Of a stretch of 64,000 nucleotides of DNA, positions 1 to 11,200 are shown piece by piece. Numbering within the stretch: position 1 is the first letter of the stretch; every line of letters starts with the position of its first letter. Position numbers and translations under genes: made by a program. Origin of the DNA: Capitella teleta (lineage: Eukaryota > Annelida > Polychaeta > Capitellidae); assembly GCA_000328365.1 (NCBI GenBank), contig KB307198.1, forward strand, positions 260,531 to 324,530, given 5' to 3'. The notes beneath the pieces were generated by a model. That model searched no databases and was not told where the DNA came from. It worked only from the letters and a program-made list of their open reading frames with translations.

Positions 1-620
1 CCTGGTCTACCTTGTGTTGTAAGAAAAGATAAATTCCTGTCTAATGATCGAAACAAGGTGAATATAATTAAACTGATTGGAAAGAGGTTGGCAGAAGAAG
101 GACACTGTCATCCATGCAGAAGGGGACGCTGATCGCGCAATGGTGGAGCACGCTTTGTGGCTTGAAACTGCAATATCTGAGCGTACGTACGACGGCTTCA
201 AGTGCATTACGACAATTGGGAGTGTTTCGCGTAATCGCGCTTAATAGCGTCGCCATGCAATGTGCATAATTTTTATTCACATCACTGAAAAAATAATTGA
301 TTGGTGCATCTGATGATATCTGCCAATTCAAGTTCCAAATCTGTTTTCATTAGCTTCAACTGGTTTCATGATGAAGATATACAAGTGAGCATTAACAGTC
401 AATGCATTTCTGAATTTCTAAATCGAGATCAGTTATCTGGAAGGCTTTTGTGGGCCTGATTTCATCACAAAGTCCTCATAGGGCCGAGGGCTGACCCTTG
501 ATGTAACTGATACAAGGATTTGTATTTGTGACCAATGAGCTTCAAGATGATGTAACATCACACCAATAACCAATAATCATATTAAATGACAAAAACAAAT
601 AACAAATAACCAACACCTAC
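1..620 (-). other. FIG4: FIG4 intron 9 (partial)
   Basis: This stretch lies downstream of the exon 9 donor (CTTGTCAAG|GTAGGT on the minus strand, GT at 619-620). In human FIG4 the next residues begin EREKRKHE, and no reading frame here matches them or the SAC catalytic block. It is therefore intron, and the next exon is outside the window. No repeat or RNA gene was recognised in it. Confidence 0.75.
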
Positions 621-2359
621 CTTGACAAGGTTCAGCACAATGATAGGAGCTCCGTATCTTCTCATGATCTGGTTGAAATGCTGTCCAGCAACGCAACCAA
701 ACGGATCGGCTTGATCCACTGGGAAAAGGAGAGATGAGTGTACTACTACCCGTCAAAACAAAGCACTCACATGCAATAGGAGGCTTGGGGACCATTTTCG
801 CCACATCTTGAGACCAATGCAATGGAATAGAACCTCTAAGTTGAACGAACGATGTGAGGCGCGCCTTGTCCATGAGCGACACGGAAGCATCAATGACGAT
901 CTGCTCTGTTTCAACCTCATTCGCCACGCTCCCCTAAAAGAATGAGAGATAATAAATATGAGATCTGCTAAGATAAGAGGATGGTCACCTTATCGTTAGT
1001 CCCGCGCTTCAAAAAGCGAGTCCCCGCAAACTGGTTTGAACGTCTTGCGACTAGGGTAAGAGTGACTGGACGATCGTAGATCATCAGTTCTGAGCGCTAA
1101 GAGTCAAGGAATTTCATTGACAATTTTATGATACTTTTAAAAATCATAACAGAAAAAGGACACTGGATTGTCCAATGAATCCATGTATGAAATGCAGCAG
1201 CCAATCAGGATGCACTTCCTCCAAGACCGGTCGCAGTAGATGCTCATTCCAAACGTACTTCCAAGCAGGCGGAGTACAGTAACCGATCACCTTATCATCC
1301 ACGGATTTCTCAGGTGAGTTTTCACGATCGCTGTCAGTCAGACTTTCTTCATCTAGATTCAAGATGTCAGCATGAGAAGTGCCGGCGTCTTCAACAATGT
1401 CTTCATCTGAATTGCATTTGCGGGCCCTGTTTGGGAGAAAGGCCCCTTGTGATGCAGTAGACCAGAATTTTGCTTTCTTTCCGAGATTGTTTGTGAGCGG
1501 GGAGTTCATAGAGTCTTGGCCAAACGTGCAGTCAGTCATGTTATATTGAAGGGTCCGTGTTAAATCATAGCTGTAGCTGTTTTCAGAGGATTTGAAATTT
1601 GAATTCAGAGATTAAAAATCAGGGTCTAACCTGAAGTAAAAGTTGCTGGAGAGGTCAATATTTTGAAACATCTTCACATATCTGCAGATTGAAATATAAA
1701 ATCATTGGCATACAGAAGTTTTCAAATAATTCCACATACTTTTGCTCATCCGGGTGAGTGTAACGCACAGTGTCGTTGGGAATGTACATCATTTTTGTGT
1801 CCTCTATTTTGTAGAAGGTGTGCGGGCCAATCATGGCCACCTTCCGGCGTTTTGTGATCAAAAGAATGTAGAATCCCTCGAGAAATCGCACAAAACCTGA
1901 GGAAAAACGGAAGAGGACGAACGCCAATCACAATAGACATTAATTTGTGATTTCAATCATACCAACAATCCCAAATGCGGAGACCTTTTCCGATAGACCT
2001 TTGTGAACTTTTTGATAGGTTTTTGTTCGGTTTCCGCTTTCGATTGTTCGTAGGAGGTTGACGATCTCCTTTCTTGTATATTCCACCTGAGAAGAATAGA
2101 AAGGTTTAATATTGTTGCGGTTGCATGAGCATATGGACCTACCTTGTCATCAACCACACAGAGGTCTTGGGGTTCAGTACGGTCTATTTTGAGCACACGG
2201 AATCGTGACTCAATGTTGTTTGAGCCAACAACATAAAACCTCTGTGAAGATTATTAATTGGGTATTATTTTTTCAAACTTGAGAATCATCAATAAGACTC
2301 ACTGCTTTCGTTTCATAGATGACAATTTTCTGGATCGAACTTATTAATTTGAACTGCAT
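621..2359 (-). CDS. FIG4: FIG4 phosphoinositide 5-phosphatase, 5' half (9 exons, continues past left edge)
   Basis: SAC-domain lipid phosphatase that, with PIKfyve and VAC14, controls PI(3,5)P2 on endosome and lysosome membranes. Coding exons on the minus strand, in gene order: 2303-2359, 2143-2241, 1963-2086, 1740-1896, 1631-1681, 1164-1576, 989-1089, 771-933, 621-718. They join in frame to 421 residues. The product starts [19 protein letters not shown] and follows human FIG4 throughout: [87 protein letters not shown] and IIVLNLVK. The first ATG (2357-2359) follows an in-frame stop and matches the human start region. Exon 6 is about 45 residues longer than in human, through an acidic, Ser-rich linker. 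The exon 6 donor is weak (CCA|GTGTCC), but joining there restores GQSKLMIY, as in human GQSKLLIY. The catalytic CVDCLDRT part is beyond position 1. Identification is secure; individual splice sites are inferred from frame and homology. Confidence 0.96.
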
Positions 2360-2449
2360 TTTGGCAGCGTAATGTAACAAAAATTGGAGGCTACAATGAT
2401 CTGCAGTTGACCAGCATCATCAAGAGAATACATTAGGTGATCTGAAACA
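2360..2449 (-). other. FIG4: FIG4 5' untranslated segment behind a probable splice acceptor
   Basis: Upstream of the FIG4 ATG the frame is closed by a TGA, so this is untranslated leader. At 2450-2451 the minus strand shows a good acceptor, TTTTCTCTTTCTTTGCAG, which suggests that a separate non-coding first exon, and the true promoter, lie further right. I could not place that first exon. Reading straight through from a promoter close to 2450 is the alternative. Confidence 0.4.
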
Positions 2450-2601
2450 CTGCAAAGAAAGAGAAAAAAACATGATTATTAGTATTAGATCATCATCAAT
2501 TCAAAAGCACAATTTGGCTTTGTTCAACAACAAAAAATAAATCCTCCGTGACCGTCGCCTTTTCAAATTTGATTCAATGATATTCACTCCAACAGACACT
2601 C

Positions 2602-2645
2602 AGCTCCCCAAGCCGTAGCGTCTGCTCCGCTACCCCTGGGGAGCT
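2602..2645. repeat. Palindromic fold-back element, copy 1
   Basis: A 44 bp imperfect palindrome. The outer arms AGCTCCCCA (2602-2610) and TGGGGAGCT (2637-2645) pair perfectly, and the inner arms GTAGCG (2615-2620) and CGCTAC (2628-2633) also pair. A related, longer copy in opposite orientation lies at 3039-3102. The pair could be the ends of a ~500 bp non-autonomous DNA element, or two independent short fold-back insertions. Confidence 0.6.
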
Positions 2646-3038
2646 AACAAACACTTGAGTTTTTCATTTTTTGATCGGTTGAGATATTAATGAGTCATGA
2701 TGATTCACCATTTAGCATTCTTGAGACTGAGTAGTTGACAAGCAGACCTGATGAGCCTATTTAATTATATTATCGCCCACGAACGCAGCCAAAACATCTG
2801 TTATTGGAGGCGATATGTGAAAGAACGCTGTCGGCCAACAACCTCAGACAATATGCCACATGGATTATGTTCGGAATCAGAAGTTACAATGGGCTTCCTT
2901 GCCCAATAAATACGCAGTGTTTACTTGTAACATATCCTGAGGGGCGGGCGTTCATTATCGTTGACATGAGAACCATAACGTCGGAGATGCGTTATGAAAT
3001 CTGATGTCAGGAAAGCGGTCTCACATATGGTGCGTTCT

Positions 3039-3102
3039 AGCTCCACAAGGGTAGCGGAGCAGTTCCCACGCAATACGCTACGGCTTGGGGGCTTGGGGAG
3101 CT
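3039..3102. repeat. Palindromic fold-back element, copy 2, flanked by 10 bp direct repeats
   Basis: A 64 bp imperfect palindrome whose reverse complement shares AGCTCCCCAAGC, CCGTAGCG and TGCTCCGCTACCC with the copy at 2602-2645. It is bracketed by GGTGCGTTCT at 3029-3038 and again at 3104-3113, which looks like a target-site duplication. GCGTTCTTT also recurs at about 3159, so the flanks might instead belong to a local tandem repeat. Confidence 0.55.
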
Positions 3103-3878
3103 AGGTGCGTTCTTTCTTCTCGACAACTCGGAATTACGAGATGTCCGCTTACGAGATGCGTTCTTTGATTATTGACCTAAAATCCCCCAAATCCTTTATT
3201 GTGCTTGAAACGACATTGTTGTCAAGTTCAAAGTCGGGGTCTCAGTAATGACCTTAAACGATCGCTGTGTTTAAAAGGACGGAAAACGCCTTTGGTGTGC
3301 TTAAAATGACGATGTACCAAGTCAGCGCTGACTGAAAAAGTGCCACCGAGGAAGCCTGACGCCTGCCGCCGAGAGAGCAGTGTGTCGTGTCCTAGCTTCT
3401 GCGAGTGGCATGGGGGAAGGGATGTCTAAACTCGTAAAACCAGCACACTTCGCAAACCACGCAAACCAGCGTGTTCAAGTACAAAACCTCCAAATACACG
3501 TTTTATATCCTTGAGACTCCACTTCTAGCACATACATTGGAAACAAAATACTTAGTATTGTTCGAAACTTGCCTCCTGGACGATCATATGTCGTATTAGA
3601 CGCAAAAAAAAAAAAAAAAAAAAAGGGAATTGATCGTTTTGATAGATATTCAAGGTCATACAACAATCCTTCAGATTACTTTCAACCAAGATGAGGGTGT
3701 ATTTTTGGTTGGTGTCTGTGCATGCGCGCACGCCAACCTATGATATCACTTCGGACACACTTCTTCGACTCATGATTGGACAGACCAACTTCCTTGAAGT
3801 TTATTCCAATCAGAATCGTCAAATTCATTTCAATACGCCTGCGCATTGTTACACCACAGCGGGTCCGACGAAACAACG

Positions 3879-3908
3879 AAATAGAGCAAAATAGAGCGAA
3901 ATAGAGCT
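3879..3908. repeat. Short tandem repeat, 10 bp period, 3 copies
   Basis: The unit ATAGAGC followed by three bases repeats at 3881, 3891 and 3901 with an exact 10 bp period. Confidence 0.7.
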
Positions 3909-4245
3909 CCCTGTTATCGCTCATTACATGGTGCGATCGTGTATATCTGCAGAGGAGTTTTTAGTACTTCAAATGCATCAAACTGATAATCTGAGTTGTT
4001 TAATACATCCCTTTATACCATAAAATGTGACTAAAATGCGGAGCCATACGAAGTGCGGATTTCGGGCGAAATTAAATACTGACAGCATTCCGGTACATCA
4101 CTGATATGTGTTGTTGTTCGCGTGTTCCATGATTCATTTGTTGGGATCCTTGTCGTTAGATTTCAGAGTGACAGAACCGTTGACATTTCATATTCAGTTG
4201 GTTTAAGAGCATATATCATGGCATCGACATCATCCTCATCAAGCC

Positions 4246-4290
4246 TTTTTTTTTTTTCTTTTTTTTCTTTTTTTTTTTTTTTTTTTTCTT
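4246..4290. repeat. T-rich low-complexity tract
   Basis: About 45 bases of nearly pure T with occasional C. On the minus strand this is an A-rich tail-like run, but no retrotransposon body was recognised beside it. Confidence 0.8.
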
Positions 4291-5737
4291 TTTATCATGT
4301 ATATTTTATATTTTCATAATCGTTCTTGGTATTATCTAACCATGACATGTTCACCACATACATTTAAGTTATCACTTAGCTGTTTGATAAAATCACCTCC
4401 TCTACCTCATAAATTACTATTTTCACAATATATACGTCCTACATGTACTACCTATCATAAGTACTGCAATTGTAATTTTCTACTATATGATGTTTCACTA
4501 TGTGCCCTTCGATTTTATATTCATTTATATTCATGAGATGCTTTCATTTAACGCCAACCTTTTAGTTCAAAAACTTGTTACATATTATAGTCACGTGAAA
4601 AAAAAAAAAGAAGGTTTTATCCCCTCTGTGCTTTAACTCACATTATAGTATGAATTTTATGTCGGATAAACGTGTATTTTGTAATTCATGCGAAATTGCG
4701 ATCGAGTAGCTCAGCCAAGGGAAGGCCATATGAATGTTTTTGTTTTTTTTTTCGCAATGGGGAGTCAGGCCGATATCCCATCTTGTTTATATACAAGCTA
4801 ATCTCCATATCTGCGATTTTAATCAGGCGGTACAGCTCGCCTTGAGTGGTCTATCCTTACGATAATTACCTTATATCAACAGCCGGCGGATAATCGCCAT
4901 CTATTTTTCACATGAATACATTACAGTTTCGTACTAAATAAGTAATAACATCTCACGTTATGTTGACTCCACTGCAAATAATCAATTTGCAACTCTTTAT
5001 ACGACGCTGGCCTGATCCCATGTAGGCCTACAGAGCGTAACTGTTCGTGGTAAATTTAAATTGTATATGTTCTTGGTTATTCACAGTAATATATCGAGAG
5101 AACATCCTGCGATGTTGTAACTTGTAAATCCCACAAAACACTGATAATAGAATTCGGTGCTAATTTGTATCGAGATCTCAATCATCGATGGTATCCATGA
5201 CAACACCGGTTACACCGGAAGGTAAGGTCATGTCAAATTATTATTATTATGCATGTACAATAAAACTGTTAAGTACAGTGATATTATTATAGACTATATC
5301 GGCAATCCATTGCGCATGCGCTCAAGGGGAGTTATATGTGGGGTTTTGGTGAGCGTATGCGCCGCCGAATTGGTTGTCGCAACAATGAATACTAGTATCA
5401 CCGCTATAAAAAAAACCCTTCGAAAATATCCTACAATTTAGGCCTACCTCAGAAGGTTGGAGAACAACGCGGATCAACGGCCACCATTAGCCTCATTTCT
5501 ACTACGCGCTGAACTACCCGATTTCTCGGTAGTTCTGGCCCGTATATTTCAACACGGCGACCTAATTCCCAGCTGCTTAGACCAGCATGCATCGTGCCCA
5601 GCATATGCAATGAAGTCTCATTCTTGAAAGTTTACGCAAATTTCCCCGAAGAAAGGGTGGAAATTATTATAATCAAACATATTTAAATAAAGAAAGGTTG
5701 AGATGAGCAGATGAGTTGCCATGTTGGATTCAATCGT

Positions 5738-5865
5738 CTCCAGTCAGATGCCTTAAGGACGAAACAATATTTATTTATCCTCACCCTAACCCCCAAGATG
5801 TGCCCAGGATGGTAAATAACCTTGCGTAAATAAGAGACTTTCGTCATTAAGACATCTGAGTGGAG
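5738..5865. mobile_element. MITE-like hairpin element, ~128 bp
   Basis: Terminal inverted repeats of 27 bp, at 5738-5764 and 5839-5865, match at 24 of 27 positions. They begin CTCCAGTCAGATG on the left, and CTCCACTCAGATG when the right arm is reverse complemented. The inner segments, TTATTTATCC on the left and GGATGGTAAATAA on the right, also pair partly, so most of the element can fold into one hairpin. There is no internal coding capacity and no obvious target-site duplication. This fits a small non-autonomous DNA transposon or fold-back element; the family is unknown. Confidence 0.6.
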
Positions 5866-8800
5866 AGGAGTAATTCTGCCTTTGATTGCGTTATGATTTA
5901 TTTATTTAGGCCATGAATTGGAGGTATCATAACGTCACTTAGCTAAGCCTCTGAAGCCAAACCTGAGCTACTCAAGTATGCATCATAATGCCTGTGTGCT
6001 TCCGCGACAATTTTCAATTTTCTTTGCATCGGATTGGCTGGTCTGCTCAAGCAATATTGAACGAGAAAGAAAGAAATCAGGTCTTACTGCGTGCTGGCGT
6101 CATCACCATCACTGATTCACTGCGCATTATTATGGCCTATTAATTGGATTAAGAAGTAAATTCATGCATATATAAATAGTGCTGATAAAATTGAGATAAT
6201 TACATGCTCAACGACGAAGACGTGAGTGAGCTTTTTGTATGAATATAAAATAATTATTTCCTTGGAAACAGTTTGCGCAATCATTCTGTAATAAAATAGC
6301 ATTTCACTATAGTTACCCAAAAGTTTTCTATCTCCCATTGCAGGATAGGTAACTTAGGATATTGACAAAGTGAAATTGATATTTACGAAATTATGTGAAT
6401 ATCACAAATTATGACTGAAGTTATTTGAATGAAAGTTTTACCTTGAATTTGTGGTTCATCGTTTATATATATTTTCTCTATGACATAGAATGAAGAGCGG
6501 TTTTTGAAGAAAAAATCTTGAGAACGAAGAATAAATTGCCTATTGCCTGCAAGTATTTAGATCCATAATCGATTTTCGTTTTTAGCGAGTGCGATTCCTT
6601 GGAAAACAAAACATTAAATCATTGGTTAATTGTGCTGTTTGAGGGGTTGCGGCCACTGATCGGCGGTAATTATAGCGAGGTCACCAAGTACATTTGCCAG
6701 GGGAGTACTTACAAGTATTTAACCGAGTTGTTTTGGGAATAATTAAGTTTTTATCTGGGTGTACTTGCCCGTAGCGCCCATCAAATGACGAATGAGAAAA
6801 CGATATTGAATGCGAATGGAACATGATTTTGTATCGGCATATCACCGACAAATTGTGAGTAAATATTTTTCTATTTGAATAGAAAAAATAAAATAAAATA
6901 AAAATAATTAAGGAAAAAATCGTAGCGATAATTCAAAATGTTGACCTAAAGCCCTTCATTGAATTCACACATATCAATGAAGTCTAATAGTCTATCTAAT
7001 GCTTTGGTCCATTGTCATGGAACCTGTAATCTTCCACAGAGATCAGAAGTATGCATTAGTTATTCACGAGGCATTTATATCTAACAGCTCCATAGATGCG
7101 AATATAACACACGAAAGCGAGATGAATGCAGAGTAATCTTATAAGATTTCTTCAACAATACGAATCTGTGAAACTGATAACGTTGCTTTGAGTACATGTA
7201 TCAGCTAAGCTCCGTTAAAAATCATGATCATCAATTATAAAGCGTTTCATATCAACGTCTCTACATCGCTACCGATCAATCGTCGTGTTGACAGCTCGCT
7301 GTCTGTTCTGACATTGAATCAGAATAAATGACGTAACAGCGAGTCGATCAAAATCATTACCAGCGATTGTTTCGTGCCCGAGATGTCTTTCACACCATTT
7401 TCACCTGGCCGATCCTCAACTTACCTGACTTGGATACTTTCTATGCGGATTGATTGCCAGTTAGTCTTTCGTGCTATTGTTATGAATGCATCACCATTTT
7501 TTAGTCTTTATAAATTGATACCTGGAAGATGCAGATGTTGGGGTTTATTTTCGATTTTTTTTTACGATTTTATTTTCCGAGGGTCATTTGCCTGGCACCT
7601 CGTTGTTTCCTTTCATTCTGATTCAAATACCTTGACTGATTAAAAATTGATTCTATTGAGTCAAGACTCTATGACGTCATCACAGTATCACCCCTAATTG
7701 TGAGTCAGACGATGGGCTGTCATCGATGTGGTAATTTGTGCATACATTATGGCACGAAGCAGCAGTAGCAATTCACCTGCCTCGTCTCACCTTTCCCACG
7801 GGTTTTAAGGCATTACGAAGCTTTGTTCATTCTGACTTAAAATGAATTAAAAAAATTGTAACATCAGAGGAAAAAGCGAGCAGATGATGATCACTTGTTA
7901 CAAAGTGGATTAGATATAAACATTGGTTTGATTTACGACGCTCAGAGAGCAGAAGAAAAAAATATAGCGCGTCGTGCACGTGTTCTGTGAAGTTACCTGG
8001 CATATGTTCTAGGTGCTATTGTTTCTTGTTCAGCTGGTCGAAGCCTCTTCTCGTTTGGTGCATTGTGTTGAGTCTGTGACCTTTTTCGAGAGGTGCCTTT
8101 TCCGCCACTTCGCCACTGACAATGAAGCGGTTGTCCACCATATGATCAATTCGTGTACCAGCTGCGATGGTTGCTATATAGCGGCGAAATCTGTTGAGAT
8201 GACTCTATTGCGAAATTGCTCTTCAAGGTATTATTGAATGGCGACAGCTTTGGTGGTTTTCTGGGGTGCATACATTTGGTATACATGTACAAACAGAAGC
8301 TAACGAGAACTCCCATTCTAAAGTGCGTTGAATTATATTATATACGTGAATCATTCGTTCGTCCACGCCCACTGTATACGTATACCCCCGTATTTGAAGG
8401 TACAAATATTTACCGCATCGCATAATTATAGACCTCGAGAAATCATCACAGGCTTTTATATACACACATCAGTAGAAATAACACTGTCAACAAAGTTCAA
8501 TGCCAACACCAGTGAAACCTTTATCAAAACGAAGGTTACAACCCAAAAGGGTCCATTTAAGAAGTGCCCTCTCTGGTACGAAACCCCGTTAAGATCTTTC
8601 GTCTTAATTATACCTTAACATAGGTAAGTATGAGAAATAATGAGCACCATTCATCACTGTTTATGTCAAGCCTTTGGTACCGAACTGTGCGTCTCGAAAA
8701 GAAAGTTTACCTGAGCGGCAGAACATCAAAGGATATGGGCAGCCCCACCTCACTGCTTCGATCATCGTGCGTGGATTTATTACCTCGACGACACCTATGA

Positions 8801-9400
8801 TTACGTCTTTATCTGCCTGAGAACTGCTTTATCCTGATATCAACTATCAGCGCTTCGTTTCTTGTCAGCTCAAAATTGATTTAGAATGCTGTTAAGAAAG
8901 TGAATTAGGATGGTGGATATCAATTAAGAGCTTAATGATCAGTGACTTCATAATATATATTACCTATTACGTAGATATTTCCCCTATGATAAACCATTCA
9001 GGTGGCTTCGCTACTCAAAAGTCAGATGATTTATCAACGGTGATTAGGTTTTTACCCACATGGTAGGCCTATACAGTGCTTGCTCTATGAGAAAAAGGTT
9101 CGACATTAAAAATATAATAGATACAACTCAAATGGCATTGAATGCAAAGAAAACCTTCAGTGTTTGATAATTACATTTCATCGGATACACAGGCCTCGTT
9201 GCAGGTGTTCCTGGTTGATGAGGCATTCAGGCAGTGCGTGTATGCCATTACTAAGAGTCACGTCAAAGAGGGCGGCACTCCGAGACCTTGCTCTGTAGAA
9301 TCCTCTTTTGAGTCGTATTTATGACCGAAGACCCGTGTCCTTGTGTACACTCGGTGCTTGGTTCTTCGGCAGGTGCTTTGTCGCTCTAATCCACCGTTTT
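5866..9400. other. Intergenic AT-rich DNA, no gene seen
   Basis: No exon pattern, RNA gene or long repeat was recognised. It contains one perfect CRE palindrome (7672-7679) and one TAGGCCTA palindrome (9064-9071). Short open frames here lack splice signals and known motifs. Confidence 0.5.
7672..7679. promoter_or_regulatory. Perfect palindromic CRE (TGACGTCA)
   Basis: An exact TGACGTCA, the binding core for CREB/ATF and related bZIP factors. It is one of four in the window and far from any recognised promoter, so its activity is unknown. Confidence 0.4.
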
Positions 9401-11200
9401 TAACATGATTCAATGACACACCTATTTGTGATGATTAATAACCAACATCTTTCCGTACGCCCAGCGTCACGGTCTTCAACTGACCCTTGTAACGATGACC
9501 ACCAACAGAGCTGGACAATGCAAACCTATGCTCAGGCAGACATGATTTTCTGCCTGGTCCACCCAAATTGGCCATGTCTTTGCCAGGGGTCAGGTGTCAT
9601 TGTGCAGCACAGTGCTCTGCACGCGGCCTTTTTAATGCTGGACCAGGGGGTGCACCAATTGTCTCCAGCAGTGGTCAAAAGGAGGCTGACCGCGAACACG
9701 ATGTCCAGCTGTGTCGGTTTCATCGCTGCAGTCTATCACATCGAAGGCTTATTTCCACCAGGCAGGGAAGTCCTTAGCTCAAGGCGATCTGCCTGTAACA
9801 CAATACAGCAATGCCCGGGACGAAGTGATAGATTAATGAAAATACCATCCATCATGCACAGTGTGCAATGTCATTCACAGTGAGTCGGCTGTCTGTCGAG
9901 ATCAGACAGCAAAATTTGACCCTGGTCAACCATCTCAAAATGTTTCCTTTGATACGACGCAGGTGATCACATCAGGTAGAGGGTGTAATAGGCAATATAA
10001 TATCTCGCATTAGGGTTACTCGTCAGCTTTGTCCGTGAGCTGTCAAAAACTCGACCTTTACGCATTGTCCATTAGAACGTCTTAGCATTGTTGCTTCACT
10101 TGGTCGAATGGACTTTTTTCTTTCTTATTCTTCTTCTTCTGGAGATGGTTTTCGAATCGATAATATTTACACAGGTATAAAGGGATTTAATTATCCCCTA
10201 ATGTACAATGACCTGGTGATTATTGATGAATCAGGTGTAATTGAAGGAGGCTCTTCCGCAAGGGAAGCGCATGCGCGCGAATAAAAAAAGCCATGTTTGT
10301 CCGTGATTCCCATTTGACATGTCTTTTTTTATTTTCCTCTTCTGATTCGAGCGGGGTTTAATTCAATAATCCAAGGTGCCTATTCGAGATAATCCGAACA
10401 ATGAAGTCACGTGACAGGCACACCGTCGGTGCAGACGGGCATTGTGTTCAACTCGTTGTGCTAAAGTCGGTGCGAAAGATGATTAAAATCCATAACGTTA
10501 TGTTTACAAAGCACTTAACGGCAGAAAAGGGAGCAAAATGAGATCATTGCTTCAAAACTTTTGATCATTAAACTCAGACCTCGATGCTAATCAACAAGAA
10601 GGTGTCCAGGGAGGGGTGACCTCACTTTAATTGAATTAGCGAGTGATCGAAAGTAGTTAGAACCGTTTATGGGCAATGTCCAGGGCAGTTAGATCACATT
10701 GCATCGCACACGAAAGCCAAAGCCTCGGTTGGCGTGGAAAGCGGAATTAACTTTAAATACCTCTATTCCTTTATTAGCACCCATCTCTCTTTTCACTTCT
10801 CCACCTGAATTCCTCGCACAACTCCTCTAATTACCAATTACGGTCAGCATGCACCACCTCTATTATCTAATCATAAACTCCCCTAAATGACCGATTCACA
10901 CCAGTAACGTGGAATTTCCAGGTTATCGTGACGATATGTGAGTCGTCGGTGGCGTCCCCTGCAACCAAGCGAAACACGGGGCTCGCATTCCCCGAATTGC
11001 TTTGCCAAGCGACCGTCTGTTGTGACTGCGGGGGCAAACAACCTCAGAAACCCTCGAGAAGGGTCGAGAGCAACCTCCCCTGCCGAGCGATTGAAGATTG
11101 CACAAAGCCGTGTTGCTTGCGATTGTCGTGTCTTCGGGGCTGTGCCATTAATTCCTATTATGGCTCAATGCAGAAATCGTGCACCTGAATGTAATAATGC
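9401..11200. other. Intergenic blocks of higher GC, possible regulatory DNA
   Basis: Two stretches (about 9460-9760 and 10925-11130) are clearly richer in GC and CpG than their surroundings. The first carries an ATG-initiated open frame of 156 codons (9413-9883, plus) with no recognisable domain and no clear splice context, which I do not call as a gene. A palindromic TCACGTGA lies at 10407-10414. They may be cis-regulatory islands; nothing shows this directly. Confidence 0.3.

Larger units (their letters stand above)
3110..5735. other. Intergenic DNA with simple-sequence tracts, no gene seen
   Basis: No coding pattern was recognised. A short GC-rich patch at about 3350-3420 lies upstream of FIG4 and may belong to its regulatory region. 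The stretch holds a poly(A) tract (about 3604-3625), a triplicated 10 bp motif (3879-3908), a long T-rich tract (about 4246-4290) and two TAGGCCTA palindromes (5023-5030 and 5439-5446). Confidence 0.5.

Noticed and set aside
5780-5800. CCCTAACCCCC resembling telomeric repeat
   Set aside because: A single unit inside the MITE-like hairpin, with no tandem array.
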